Origin: CAWBCI01 sp963787195
Lineage (GTDB): Bacteria; Bacteroidota; Bacteroidia; Bacteroidales; JAGOPY01
Direction: 5' to 3'
Assembly: GCA_963787195.1 (NCBI GenBank)
Contig: CAWBCI010000006.1
Coordinates: forward strand, 62,001-126,000
Length of the DNA stretch: 64,000 bases
In this document: positions 54,557 through 63,690 of the stretch, piece by piece
Layout of the letters: the number at the start of each line of letters is the position of its first letter
Numbering within the stretch: position 1 is the first letter of the stretch
Notes under the pieces: model-generated
Database searches by the model: none
Told to the model about the DNA's origin: nothing
What the model saw: only the letters and a program-made list of their open reading frames with translations
Position numbers and translations under genes: made by a program

Positions 54557-55699
54557 ATGTTGCAGTATCCTTTAGACTTTAGTATTCGGGAGATCTTACC
54601 CTTCGCGATTTTCTGTCTGTTTGTATTCACATTGATGGTGCAACTGTTGTACTATTGGGTAATTTATGCCAGGCTTGCCTTCTATAGGGATAAATCTGTA
54701 CCCGGACCGGATAAGCCTGTATCCGTGGTGATCTGTGCCCGGAATGAGTACCAGAAGCTACTCCAAAATCTTCCTTTAATCCTGGAACAGGATTATCCTG
54801 ATTTTGAGGTTGTGGTTGTGAATGATTCATCGGATGACGATTCAATAGAACTGCTCGAATCCTTTGCCAAAGATTACAAGCATCTGAAGATATTTAACCT
54901 GGAAAGAAATCTGAATTTTTTCCAGGGTAAGAAATTTCCACTGGCTCTCGGGATAAAATCAGCTAAAAACGATCTGATCCTGCTTACCGATGCTGATTGC
55001 CGGCCATCGGGGCCCCATTGGATAAGGAATATGCAGGCCAGGTACGATGAAAACACTGAGATCGTTTTGGGTTACGGGGCCTATGAAAAGAAATTCGGCC
55101 TGCTGAATATGCTGATCCGTTATGATGCTTTCTATATAGCGATTCAGTATCTGTCGTTTTCACTGTCCAAAATGACTTATATGGGGGTTGGCAGAAATCT
55201 TTCATACAGCCGCCAGTTATTTTACAGAAATAAAGGCTTTACAGGGCATTACCGGCTCCTGTCCGGAGATGATGACCTCTTTATAAATAAGGTGTCGAAC
55301 CGGCGGAATACCCGGATTGAAATAGACCATGGAAGCCATACCATCTCTTCTGTTAAAGCTTCTTTGGGTCAATGGCTTTTTCAGAAAAAAAGACATTATT
55401 CTACAGCTAAATATTATCGTTCCGGGATTAAATTTCTTTTATCTTTCAATTATCTAAGTAAACTTACGTTTTATCTTACTTTTATTATTCTGATTGTCTT
55501 AAAATATAATTATTTTTATGCCTTGGGGGCTTTAGGAGCCTTTATACTGTCACATTTTGTTGTGATTAAATTTTGTGCTGATAAACTGAATGAAAAAGAC
55601 CTTACCATCCTGTCTATTTTCCTGGAGTTGATGCTGATGGTGATAAGTCCTTTCGTTTATTTGTCGAATATAATCAATAAGACTGACCGATGGAGCTGA
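54557..55699 (+). CDS. Membrane-bound family 2 glycosyltransferase
   Basis: A 380-residue GT-A fold transferase. An N-terminal transmembrane helix (~15-40) is followed by the GT2 domain: VSVVICARNEYQKLLQNLP, DFEVVVVNDSSDDDS, GKKFPLALGIKSAKNDLILLTDADCRP (DAD metal site) and LSGDDDLFINKV (acceptor-side ED/DD motif). Two or three C-terminal transmembrane helices follow (~295-370). The product is likely a cell envelope polysaccharide or lipid-linked sugar; donor and acceptor cannot be read. The stop codon overlaps the start of the sigma factor gene (ATGGAGCTGA), suggesting translational coupling. Confidence 0.92.
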   Translation: MLQYPLDFSIREILPFAIFCLFVFTLMVQLLYYWVIYARLAFYRDKSVPGPDKPVSVVICARNEYQKLLQNLPLILEQDYPDFEVVVVNDSSDDDSIELLESFAKDYKHLKIFNLERNLNFFQGKKFPLALGIKSAKNDLILLTDADCRPSGPHWIRNMQARYDENTEIVLGYGAYEKKFGLLNMLIRYDAFYIAIQYLSFSLSKMTYMGVGRNLSYSRQLFYRNKGFTGHYRLLSGDDDLFINKVSNRRNTRIEIDHGSHTISSVKASLGQWLFQKKRHYSTAKYYRSGIKFLLSFNYLSKLTFYLTFIILIVLKYNYFYALGALGAFILSHFVVIKFCADKLNEKDLTILSIFLELMLMVISPFVYLSNIINKTDRWS

Positions 55700-56301
55700 A
55701 ATATCAACTGACAGAAAAAGGACTTAGGGACTACCAGTTGGTAAAAGCGGCCCTTCAAAGCGGGGACAGAACGGCCTATGCCGATCTGATGAATAATTAC
55801 CGGGATACGCTTTATTTTATGCTCCTTAAGATGACAAGGAACCCGGAAGACGCGGATGATCTTACCATCGAAGCTTTTGGGAAAGCTTTTAAAAATCTGC
55901 ACCAGTATTCACCCGATTATGCGTTCAGTACCTGGCTTTTTAAAATCGCTTCCAATAATTGTATTGATTTTCTCCGGAAAAGAAGACAAGATAGCAATCT
56001 GTCACTTCACTCACTTGATACAGGGCAGGAGGGAAGTGACCTCTCGGACTTGGTTCCTTCGGAGACTCCGGATCCGGAAGAAACCTTCATAAAGCAGCAG
56101 AAGATAGATACTATGCACCTGGTTGTGGAAAAACTGAAACCTCATTATCGGCAACTTATTGAACTCAGATATTATAAGGAATATTCCTATGAAGAGATAG
56201 CCGATGAGCTGAGTTTACCGCTCGGGACCGTGAAAGCCCAGCTCTTCAGGGCCAGGGAATTTCTCTATAATATTTTAAAGGAGCATCACGGGAAATTCTG
56301 A
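55690..56301 (+). CDS. ECF-type RNA polymerase sigma factor
   Basis: A 203-residue sigma-70 family protein with region 2 (~30-100; YRDTLYFMLLKMTRNPEDADDLTIEAFGKAFKNLHQYSPDYAFSTWLFKIASNNCIDFLRKRR) and region 4 (~140-195; LIELRYYKEYSYEEIADELSLPLGTVKAQLFRAREFL). It has no region 1.1 or 3, as expected for the extracytoplasmic function group. No anti-sigma gene is adjacent; the next gene encodes a lipoprotein. The start overlaps the glycosyltransferase stop by 10 bp, so it probably depends on the same transcript. Confidence 0.94.
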   Translation: MELKYQLTEKGLRDYQLVKAALQSGDRTAYADLMNNYRDTLYFMLLKMTRNPEDADDLTIEAFGKAFKNLHQYSPDYAFSTWLFKIASNNCIDFLRKRRQDSNLSLHSLDTGQEGSDLSDLVPSETPDPEETFIKQQKIDTMHLVVEKLKPHYRQLIELRYYKEYSYEEIADELSLPLGTVKAQLFRAREFLYNILKEHHGKF

Positions 56302-56463
56302 TCCTTAATATTATACTTCCAAAAAAAGAACAATCTGGTACATCCTTTTTCATTTCTTATTTGTTAATTATTTATATTTACATTTCATCAATATTTTTAT
56401 TAAATTTATTGAGGAAGTCAAAATTAATTTCCAATACTACTTCATCCATAAAAATTATTAAAT

Positions 56464-56472
56464 CAAGGAGGA
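56464..56472 (+). promoter_or_regulatory. Strong Shine-Dalgarno site of the coiled-coil lipoprotein gene
   Basis: AAGGAGGAA lies a few bases before the ATG at 56476. A near-perfect Shine-Dalgarno match is unusual in this window, where most genes have none, and may indicate high expression. Confidence 0.6.
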
Positions 56473-56475
56473 AAT

Positions 56476-57354
56476 ATGAAACTTATTAAATGGAGTCTTG
56501 CAGTGATAATACTGATAGCATTTTCAACAAGCTGCACGAGTAAAAAATCAAAAGAACAAATTCAGAACCTGACCGAAGAAAATAGTCGCCTTAAAAATGA
56601 TTCTATTGTCAGAGATTCCACGCTGAACGAAATGTTCAACTCTTTCAATTCGATTGAAGCTAATCTATCGATGATCACATCCAAAGAACAGGCTATTTCA
56701 TCCAATTCCGGTAGTCCGAATGAACTCAATAAAGAAGTCAGGCAGAGGATTATGGATGAAATTAAAGTCATCAATTACCTCATGGATGAAAACAATAAGA
56801 AAATTTCTGACCTGAAAAATCAACTGAAGAAATCAGGTTCAAAGAACAAAGCACTTCTTGAGACTATCACCCTGTTGGAGAACCAGATGTCAGACAAAGA
56901 TCAGCAAATTGAAGGTTTGAAAGATCAGCTGTCGAAGCTGAATTTCACTGTTGAAACCCTGAATGCGCAGGTGAATGACCTTCAAACCGAGGCAACCCGT
57001 CAACTTCAGATGATTGATATGCAGAGTAGTGAAATTGACAGCCTCAACTGGGTATGGTATGCGGTTGGAACCAAAAAGAACCTTACCGAAGAAGGAATAG
57101 TGGAAAAAGATGGAAAATTTCTTAGTGGTGGCCGTAAACTGGCCCATCAAATAAACCTGGGAAGATTTATCCAGGGCGATCAGAGGGAATTGAAAGAGGT
57201 ACCCGTGAATAGCGAAAAAGCTGTTCTTATAACCCCGCATCCTGAAAATTCATATCGTTTCAATAGAAATGATAAAGTGATCCTGAGCCTGCAAATTATA
57301 AATCCGGTTGATTTCTGGAAATCTTCACGCTTTCTGGTTATACAAACCAAATAG
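56476..57354 (+). CDS. Coiled-coil lipoprotein
   Basis: A 292-residue predicted lipoprotein with lipobox FSTSC (Cys20). Residues ~28-180 are heptad-rich coiled coil with many Glu, Lys, Asn, Leu and Gln (QIQNLTEENSRLKND, ISDLKNQLKKSGSKNKALLETITLLENQMSDKDQQIEGLKDQL). The C-terminal ~100 residues form a small globular domain (LNWVWYAVGTKKNLTEEGIVEKDGKFLSGGRKLA ... VLITPHPENSYRFNRNDKVILSLQIINPVDFW). Similar proteins occur across Bacteroidota without known function. A strong Shine-Dalgarno site precedes it and a 12-bp-stem terminator follows. Confidence 0.85.
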   Translation: MKLIKWSLAVIILIAFSTSCTSKKSKEQIQNLTEENSRLKNDSIVRDSTLNEMFNSFNSIEANLSMITSKEQAISSNSGSPNELNKEVRQRIMDEIKVINYLMDENNKKISDLKNQLKKSGSKNKALLETITLLENQMSDKDQQIEGLKDQLSKLNFTVETLNAQVNDLQTEATRQLQMIDMQSSEIDSLNWVWYAVGTKKNLTEEGIVEKDGKFLSGGRKLAHQINLGRFIQGDQRELKEVPVNSEKAVLITPHPENSYRFNRNDKVILSLQIINPVDFWKSSRFLVIQTK

Positions 57355-57378
57355 AAGCTGAAGATATTTATCATATCA

Positions 57379-57414
57379 AGCCGGTTTGGCCCTCAGTTGC
57401 CGAACCGGCTTTTT
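57379..57414 (+). terminator. Terminator after the coiled-coil lipoprotein
   Basis: The arms AGCCGGTTTGGC and GCCGAACCGGCT pair (one G-T wobble) around an 8-nt loop, followed by TTTT. Confidence 0.9.
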
Positions 57415-57479
57415 CTGTTTACCGGAAAACCTTTCCCAAATTTCAATCTTGTTTGCTATATCGGGCTATAGAAAATATG

Positions 57480-57487
57480 TAATTTTG
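57480..57487 (+). promoter_or_regulatory. -7 box for hutU
   Basis: TAATTTTG, 39 bp before the ATG at 57527. A TTTG occurs at 57452-57455, 24 bp upstream, slightly more than the usual spacing. Confidence 0.5.
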
Positions 57488-57526
57488 GTCCGGAAATGAA
57501 GGGTCAAACCAATATCAGGGAAAATC

Positions 57527-59533
57527 ATGGGAATAATAAATTTTAAAGAAGCCATATTGCAGGGCATCCCGGCAGATTTACCGGAACTTCCTGCCTACGA
57601 CACTACTGTCAGCCATGCACCACGGCGTAAAGATATTCTCAATCAGTCGGAGAAAAGACTTGCTTTGAGAAATGCTCTGAGGTATTTTAAGCCTGAACAT
57701 CATGCTGTTCTGGCAAAGGAATTTGTTCAGGAACTGGAGCATTATGGCAGAATTTATATGTATCGCTTCAGGCCATCATATAAGATGTATGCAAGACCTG
57801 TTGAAGAATATCCCCATCGTTCAGCGAAGGCTGCAGCTATCATGCTGATGATACAGAATAACCTTGACCCGGCGGTAGCGCAGCATCCTCATGAACTGAT
57901 CACCTACGGGGGTAATGGAGCAGTTTTTCAAAACTGGGCACAGTACCTTCTCACGATGAAATACCTTGCTGAAATGACTGAGGAGCAAACTCTTGTTATG
58001 TACTCCGGCCATCCCATGGGGCTTTTCCCTTCCCATAAAGATGCCCCCCGGCTTATTATTACAAATGGCATGGTCATCCCGAATTATTCAAGCCAGGACG
58101 ACTGGGAGCGCTTCAATGCTCTCGGGGTTTCTCAATATGGACAGATGACCGCAGGATCTTATATGTACATTGGCCCCCAGGGAATAGTACATGGAACTAC
58201 CATCACGGTATTGAATGCCGGGCGAAGGCTTAAAACGGGTGATGGGAGCCTGGCCGGAAAAGTATTTGTGACATCAGGACTGGGAGGGATGTCGGGTGCC
58301 CAGGCTAAAGCTGCAGTAATTGCGGGGGCTATCGGTGTAGTTGCCGAGATAAATCCTGTGGTTGTTGAAAAGAGGCATTCCCAGTCCTGGGTCGATGAAG
58401 TGTATTATGATATGGATGCTTTATTCAGAAGAATTGATAAAGCCCGCTCAGGTTTTGAAGCTGTTTCTCTTGCCTTTGTTGGTAATATTGTTGATTTATG
58501 GGAAAATATGGCGGAAAAACATATCAAGGTCGAATTAGGCTCTGACCAGACCTCCCTCCACAATCCCTGGGCCGGTGGTTATTACCCGGCCGGCCTGAGC
58601 TATGAAGAATCGAATCTGATGATGGTTGAAGATCCGGAAAAATTCAGGGAGATGGTGAAGAGGTCCCTGATAAGGCAGGTCAAGGCAATCAATGCCCTTA
58701 GTTCACAAGGTCTTTATTTCTGGGATTACGGCAATGCTTTTCTGCTGGAAGCCGGCAGGGCAGGTGCCGATGTGATGCTTGCCGACGGGACTTATCGCTA
58801 TCCATCATATGTACAGGATATTATGGGCCCTATTTGTTTTGATTATGGCTTCGGGCCTTTCAGGTGGGTTTGTACTTCCGGTGATCCGCAGGACCTTCGC
58901 ACAAGCGACCGGATTGCCGGGGATATACTGGAGGAAATGGCTGCAAACGCTCCTGAGGAGATCCGGCAACAACTTAATGATAACCTGATCTGGATCAGGG
59001 CAGCTGAAAGCAATAAGCTGGTTGTTGGTTCTCAGGCCAGGATACTTTATGCCGATTGCGAAGGCCGGACCAGGATTGCAGATGCCTTTAACCGGGCCAT
59101 AAAAGAAGGGAAAATAAGCGGACCAGTCGTTCTGGGCCGTGATCACCATGATGTTTCGGGAACTGATTCACCTTACCGTGAAACTTCAAATATCTATGAC
59201 GGATCAAGTTTTACCGCAGATATGGCCATACAAAATGTTATTGGGGATTCATTCAGGGGTGCTACCTGGGTGTCGATCCATAATGGCGGCGGTGTTGGTT
59301 GGGGAGAAGTTATCAACGGAGGTTTCGGAATGGTCCTGGATGGCTCGGAAGATGCCGAAAGGCGACTGAAAATGATGCTCCACTGGGATGTGAATAACGG
59401 CATCGCAAGAAGGGGATGGGCCAGGAATCCGGGAGCTCTCTTTGCCATCAGGCGGGCGATGGAAAATGAGCCATTACTGAAAGTGACCCTTCCGAACCTG
59501 GCGGACGATAAGCTTATTAACGGTTTTTTCTGA
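57527..59533 (+). CDS. hutU: Urocanate hydratase
   Basis: HutU converts urocanate to imidazolonepropionate in histidine breakdown using tightly bound NAD+. Characteristic segments are ELITYGGNGAVFQNW, VMYSGHPMGLFPSH, the NAD-binding VTSGLGGMSGAQAKAAVIAG (~240-260), LGSDQTSLHNPWAGGYYPAGL, VQDIMGPICFDYGFGPFRWVCTSGDPQDL (containing the conserved Cys) and IHNGGGVGWGEVINGG near the C-terminus. Length 668 is the long form common in Bacteroidota, about 100 residues more than the Pseudomonas enzyme. No other hut genes are nearby, so the pathway is scattered or incomplete here. Confidence 0.95.
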   Translation: MGIINFKEAILQGIPADLPELPAYDTTVSHAPRRKDILNQSEKRLALRNALRYFKPEHHAVLAKEFVQELEHYGRIYMYRFRPSYKMYARPVEEYPHRSAKAAAIMLMIQNNLDPAVAQHPHELITYGGNGAVFQNWAQYLLTMKYLAEMTEEQTLVMYSGHPMGLFPSHKDAPRLIITNGMVIPNYSSQDDWERFNALGVSQYGQMTAGSYMYIGPQGIVHGTTITVLNAGRRLKTGDGSLAGKVFVTSGLGGMSGAQAKAAVIAGAIGVVAEINPVVVEKRHSQSWVDEVYYDMDALFRRIDKARSGFEAVSLAFVGNIVDLWENMAEKHIKVELGSDQTSLHNPWAGGYYPAGLSYEESNLMMVEDPEKFREMVKRSLIRQVKAINALSSQGLYFWDYGNAFLLEAGRAGADVMLADGTYRYPSYVQDIMGPICFDYGFGPFRWVCTSGDPQDLRTSDRIAGDILEEMAANAPEEIRQQLNDNLIWIRAAESNKLVVGSQARILYADCEGRTRIADAFNRAIKEGKISGPVVLGRDHHDVSGTDSPYRETSNIYDGSSFTADMAIQNVIGDSFRGATWVSIHNGGGVGWGEVINGGFGMVLDGSEDAERRLKMMLHWDVNNGIARRGWARNPGALFAIRRAMENEPLLKVTLPNLADDKLINGFF

Positions 59534-59555
59534 GGATTACTGAGAATTATCCAGG

Positions 59556-59597
59556 AAAAAAAAGAGGACAATCTGTCAATGATTGCCCTCTTTTTTT
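59556..59597. terminator. Bidirectional terminator between hutU and the Omp28-like gene
   Basis: The arms AAAAGAGGaCAATC and GATTGcCCTCTTTT pair around a 7-nt loop, with an A-run before and a T-run after, serving both convergent genes. Confidence 0.88.
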
Positions 59598-59613
59598 ACA
59601 ATATAAAATCAAT

Positions 59614-61269
59614 TTATTTTACAGTTAGTTTACCGCTGTATGCAAGTTTTGCTGCAGTCAGGTTATATAAATAAAGTCCTGGTTTCAACTTACTCCCGTC
59701 AATAATTAAAGTATGAGGGCCCTTGCTCATGACTCCGGGCTGATCATTGATAAGCATTTGTCCGTTGAGATTATAAACTTTAAATATTACAGGTGATTCT
59801 TCATCCAGGTTAAAGGACAGTTCAGATTTTCCGGAGAAGGGGTTTGGCCTGACAAGTATTTCAGGCGAATTGGCAATTTCAGGAATACCTACTGCATCCG
59901 TCCTGTTAAAATCTACGCTGAGTTCTGATCCGAAGCCGATGCCTTGTATTATTGTATTATTTGTTCCGTAATACAGCATGAAAAATCCGGGAGCAAGCAG
60001 TCCGTTACCTCCACTATCAAAAATATTGAAGGTGTAACAGTCTTCAACAGGAAGATCAAATGTTTCCTGTACCATTTGTCCTGAAGTAGTATAAGGTCCT
60101 CCTGAGTATAATATATCGCCGGCTGAGTTAATTATCTGCCAGGTGGTTTCACCCGGATTGGCATCGGTCCGCAATATAAGCTTCACTGTGTTCGGGGTTA
60201 TCATAGCTGCCGGTACATTTGCCGTATATATATCATTACTGGTACATTCATCCGGGTTTCCGTCAGGGTTCTCCGACTGGATTATGATCTGGTTATCGCC
60301 TTCAACCGGGAAGCTGATGGCTGGGAGGCTGATGTCCTCAGATTGTAAATAATCAAGGTTACCGCTCCAGGTATAAGTCTGTTGGTCCCCTCCATTTACG
60401 CTGTATACCAGGTTCAGGCTTGTAAGGGACTGGCTTCCCAAATTACGGATAGTTGTGCCGGGGCTAAAAGTACCATCACATGTGGTGGTGGGAAGATTTT
60501 CAATGGTCTTTACAGCTGCATCATATTCATATTCAGGACTGAAATCAAGCAGCGAAAGTTTGGTGCCCTGGAATATTTCTTTGGTACTAAGGTCCTGCAA
60601 AAAAACCACCAGTTCGCAATTTTCAAAGACCCAGCTGGGATCAAGCGAAAACTGCAGGTCGAGCGTTTGAGTATTACCTCCTGAGAAATCCAGCACGGTG
60701 CCATTTTGATCGGGCATCATATCCCTTTCAACAAAATCTATCTTGTCTTGACCAAACCAGGATACCATTATCTCAGATTCAGTCAGCACTGCCATAAGCC
60801 GTAGATTGGAGCTTGTATTTGTTCCTACTTTTTCAATATTGATATGTGCAGTAAAGTCAGTAAGGCAAGTATGGGTTCCTGTCACATCAAGGGAAAAGGC
60901 AGAGGCAATTGCCATACGCTGGTTGACTTTAGGGAAATAGGTGGAGAACATACTCTGGGTGGTGCTTCCTCCGACAACTGATATTACTCCGTCGAAATTA
61001 GCAGTAGGAAAACCTGTTATGTTGTAAAATGAATTCCGGGCGTTGGAAAAAGCATTGGTATAAGCATCTCCGTTATGATTTTCCACAACAGCCACATCGT
61101 ATCCGGCGCTGATCAGATCATCAGCACCCATGGCTGCTCCCGGACAATACTGGCACCATGTACCGGTCCCAATTTCAAGGATGACCTTATCGCGGGGAAC
61201 TGTGTTCTGCGCAAATATCGAGAAACTTGCTAATAGAATAATGACAAGGGTAGTGATCATTGTTTTCAT
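59614..61269 (-). CDS. Omp28-like thioredoxin-fold protein with T9SS sorting domain
   Basis: A 551-residue exported protein. Signal peptide residues 1-20 end at IFAQ. Residues ~25-215 resemble Omp28-related outer membrane proteins with a thioredoxin-like fold and a CxxC pair (Cys39, Cys42) in GTGTWCQYCPGA. The following ~240 residues contain beta-sandwich units (SLNLVYSVNGGDQQTYTWSGNL, CYTFNIFDSGGNGLL). The C-terminal ~80 residues are a type A T9SS sorting domain (LVRPNPFSGKSELSFNL...LKPGLYLYNLTAAKLAYSGKLTVK). Whether the CxxC is redox-active is unknown. It is a single-gene unit bounded by a bidirectional terminator. Confidence 0.92.
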   Translation of the reverse strand: MKTMITTLVIILLASFSIFAQNTVPRDKVILEIGTGTWCQYCPGAAMGADDLISAGYDVAVVENHNGDAYTNAFSNARNSFYNITGFPTANFDGVISVVGGSTTQSMFSTYFPKVNQRMAIASAFSLDVTGTHTCLTDFTAHINIEKVGTNTSSNLRLMAVLTESEIMVSWFGQDKIDFVERDMMPDQNGTVLDFSGGNTQTLDLQFSLDPSWVFENCELVVFLQDLSTKEIFQGTKLSLLDFSPEYEYDAAVKTIENLPTTTCDGTFSPGTTIRNLGSQSLTSLNLVYSVNGGDQQTYTWSGNLDYLQSEDISLPAISFPVEGDNQIIIQSENPDGNPDECTSNDIYTANVPAAMITPNTVKLILRTDANPGETTWQIINSAGDILYSGGPYTTSGQMVQETFDLPVEDCYTFNIFDSGGNGLLAPGFFMLYYGTNNTIIQGIGFGSELSVDFNRTDAVGIPEIANSPEILVRPNPFSGKSELSFNLDEESPVIFKVYNLNGQMLINDQPGVMSKGPHTLIIDGSKLKPGLYLYNLTAAKLAYSGKLTVK

Positions 61270-61426
61270 AGAATGATAATTTTAGTTATTTCAAAGATGC
61301 CATAAAAGTACAAAATTTTATATGGAATTATCAGCCTTTGTATTATTTCAATATAGATAGGATTATTTCGAATTTCATTTTTGTTAAGATATGTTAAGTA
61401 TTTATTATGAGATAATAAAATATTTG

Positions 61427-61434
61427 TAAATTTG
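61427..61434 (+). promoter_or_regulatory. -7 box for the small T9SS cargo gene
   Basis: TAAATTTG lies 43 bp before the ATG at 61478 and fits TAnnTTTG. No consensus upstream TTTG was found. Confidence 0.4.
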
Positions 61435-61477
61435 CAGGCAGTATGATAAATGAGTATAATGTTCTAATACTTAAACT

Positions 61478-62212
61478 ATGAAAAAAATATTACTATTGGC
61501 ACTTTCAGTTACTTTAACGGCCGGATTGCAAGCTCAGAGCCTTTCACTTTCCTATTCAGGAGGCCCAATTCAGCCGGGTTCCACCATACAGATAATGGGT
61601 AATCCCATGGATGACCCGATTCAAATGGATATTCAGACAACCAATAATACAAGTGTTCCTGTTTCAGTGAAAATCCGTAAAATAATTAATGCGGGCGATA
61701 CTATTAGCGGGACAACTAACACATTTTGCTGGGGAGTCTGCTATCCGCCGAATATTTACCTGAGTCCGAATGCCCTGACTATTGATCCGGGTGCCACTGT
61801 CGACGAATTTGACGGGGATTACACTCCCGCAGGCATTAATGGCATTTCCACTATTTCATATGTCTTCTTTAATACAGCAGATACAAATGATGCAGTAAAA
61901 GTTACAGTGCAATATAACGCCAGTCCTACCGGTGTTGCTGAAAAATTGTTGGAAAAAGTGAACTTTTCAAGTGCCTATCCGAACCCTGCCAGCAAGAACG
62001 TAAACTTTAACTATTCGCTGCCTGTTGATTTCAATAGTGCTAATTTGACTATCAGTAATATACTCGGTACTGTGGTGAGAGAGGTAAAAATTAATAATAT
62101 ATCAGGTAGTCTCCAAATACCGGTGAGTGAACTTTCAGATGGTATTTATTTTTATTCTCTTAAAGTGAATGAACAATTATTATTGACCAAGAAAATGATT
62201 GTTCGTCATTAA
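61478..62212 (+). CDS. Small secreted protein with T9SS sorting domain
   Basis: A 244-residue protein with signal peptide ending LQAQ, one beta-sandwich domain (~22-150; SVPVSVKIRKIINAGDTISGTTNTFCWGVCYPPNIYLSP, GINGISTISYVFFNTADTNDAVKVTVQY) containing a CWGVC Cys pair, and a type A T9SS sorting domain (~165-244; AYPNPASKNVNFNYSLP...LSDGIYFYSLKVN...TKKMIVRH). The beta domain looks like the small lipid- or metal-linked sandwich common in Bacteroidota T9SS cargo, but no ligand can be assigned. A perfect terminator follows. Confidence 0.92.
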   Translation: MKKILLLALSVTLTAGLQAQSLSLSYSGGPIQPGSTIQIMGNPMDDPIQMDIQTTNNTSVPVSVKIRKIINAGDTISGTTNTFCWGVCYPPNIYLSPNALTIDPGATVDEFDGDYTPAGINGISTISYVFFNTADTNDAVKVTVQYNASPTGVAEKLLEKVNFSSAYPNPASKNVNFNYSLPVDFNSANLTISNILGTVVREVKINNISGSLQIPVSELSDGIYFYSLKVNEQLLLTKKMIVRH

Positions 62213-62230
62213 TAATGATTTAAAGACATT

Positions 62231-62261
62231 AAAAAAGCCGGGTATTTACCCGGCTTTTTTT
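62231..62261. terminator. Bidirectional terminator between the T9SS cargo gene and metK
   Basis: Perfect 13-bp arms AAAAAAGCCGGGT and ACCCGGCTTTTTT around ATTT, with A- and T-runs on both strands. Confidence 0.93.
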
Positions 62262-62279
62262 ATAAGTTCCTGAATAATA

Positions 62280-63587
62280 TCAGGATTCAATTCCAAATTC
62301 TTTCCGGATCATATCTACTGCATCCAGTTTTTCCCATGCAAAAAAGTCCACCTCCTTGAAATGCTTTTTCTGACCATCTACGAGTTTTTCCCTGGTTTCT
62401 TTGTCCTTATAACCAACTTCAATTTCCTTGCGATAATAATCCCGGCCAAAATGCCCGTAAGTCGCTGTTGGCAAGTATATCGGATTTTGAAGCCCAAATC
62501 TCTGTATGATTGCAAAAGGTCTCAGATCGAATAATTTCATGACCCTGGCTGATATTTCCGAATGACTGAGCACTTTTCCGCTTTTGTCCCTGACTTTGGT
62601 GGTTCCGTTTGTGTTCACCAGAAATCCAACCGGTGTTGCAACCCCAATTGCATAGGCTATCTGCACCAGAGCTTCGTGCGCGAGCCCGGCAGCAACAAGG
62701 TTTTTGGCAATGTGCCTGGCCGCATAGGCTGCGGAACGGTCAACCTTGGAAGCGTCTTTTCCTGAAAAAGCGCCGCCTCCATGAGCTCCTCTTCCACCAT
62801 AAGTGTCAACGATGATTTTCCTTCCGGTCAGTCCGGTGTCGCCATGGGGGCCTCCGATTACGAATTTTCCGGTGGGATTGACCAGGAGTCTGTAATTCTT
62901 TTGAAATATTTTTTTAACCCTGGATGGAAGGGGCTTGATTACTCTTGGAATCAGAATGGATTCAACATCTTTCCGAATCTTCTCCTGCATTTTTTCATCG
63001 CTGTCAAACTCGTCATGCTGGGTTGAGACCACAATAGTGTCGATACGAACAGGCAAATGTTCTTCATCATATTCTATGGTAACCTGTGACTTGGAGTCAG
63101 GACGGAGGTATTGCATTTGTTTCCCCTCTTTACGGATAACAGCCAGTTCCTGTAAAAGCATATGAGCTAATTCTATCGGCATCGGCATGAAATTATCCAT
63201 TTCATCTGAAGCATAGCCAAACATCATCCCCTGGTCGCCTGCCCCCTGTTCAAATTTATTCTTGCGTATTACTCCCCTGGCAATGTCCGCAGATTGTTCA
63301 TGCAAGGCTGAAATGACCCCGCAGGAATCGGCATCAAACTTATACTCAGCCTTGGTATATCCGATATTACGGATAGTTGTCCTGACCAGTTCATCCAGGC
63401 TGATATAGCCCTTGGTGCGGACTTCGCCACTACAAACTACCAGACCAGTGGTGACAAGTGTTTCGCAGGCAACTTTAGATTCAGGATCTTGTTTGAGGAA
63501 TTCATCCAGCAAAGAATCTGAAATCTGATCAGCTACTTTATCCGGATGCCCTTCTGAAACTGACTCGGAGGTAAAGAGGTAACTCAT
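62280..63587 (-). CDS. metK: S-adenosylmethionine synthetase
   Basis: MetK makes S-adenosylmethionine from methionine and ATP. Family motifs are TSESVSEGHPDKVADQISD at the N-terminus, EQGAGDQGMMFGYA (the GAGDQG signature), GPHGDTGLTGRKIIVDTYGG and GGGAFSGKDASKVDRSAAYAARHIAKN. Length 435 is longer than the ~385 of Escherichia coli MetK, with an insert around residues 180-235 as in other Bacteroidota. The leader carries a TAATTTTG box (63651-63658) and a short GGGGAAT/ATTCCC hairpin. Confidence 0.97.
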   Translation of the reverse strand: MSYLFTSESVSEGHPDKVADQISDSLLDEFLKQDPESKVACETLVTTGLVVCSGEVRTKGYISLDELVRTTIRNIGYTKAEYKFDADSCGVISALHEQSADIARGVIRKNKFEQGAGDQGMMFGYASDEMDNFMPMPIELAHMLLQELAVIRKEGKQMQYLRPDSKSQVTIEYDEEHLPVRIDTIVVSTQHDEFDSDEKMQEKIRKDVESILIPRVIKPLPSRVKKIFQKNYRLLVNPTGKFVIGGPHGDTGLTGRKIIVDTYGGRGAHGGGAFSGKDASKVDRSAAYAARHIAKNLVAAGLAHEALVQIAYAIGVATPVGFLVNTNGTTKVRDKSGKVLSHSEISARVMKLFDLRPFAIIQRFGLQNPIYLPTATYGHFGRDYYRKEIEVGYKDKETREKLVDGQKKHFKEVDFFAWEKLDAVDMIRKEFGIES

Positions 63588-63650
63588 TATTTTAAAAATA
63601 TTTAAGTAAAAGGATGGGGAATTTTATAGCCATTCCCTTGATTATGGCCG

Positions 63651-63658
63651 CAAAATTA
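63651..63658 (-). promoter_or_regulatory. -7 box for metK
   Basis: TAATTTTG on the minus strand, 63 bp before the metK ATG. The ~57-nt leader contains a GGGGAAT/ATTCCC hairpin (63617-63638) but nothing resembling a SAM riboswitch. Confidence 0.45.
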
Positions 63659-63690
63659 ATAATTATTTAGAATTATTCTGAAAAATCGAA

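Noticed and set aside
63588..63690. SAM riboswitch in the metK leader
   Set aside because: The leader is under ~60 nt and contains only a short GGGGAAT/ATTCCC hairpin; no SAM aptamer pattern is visible.
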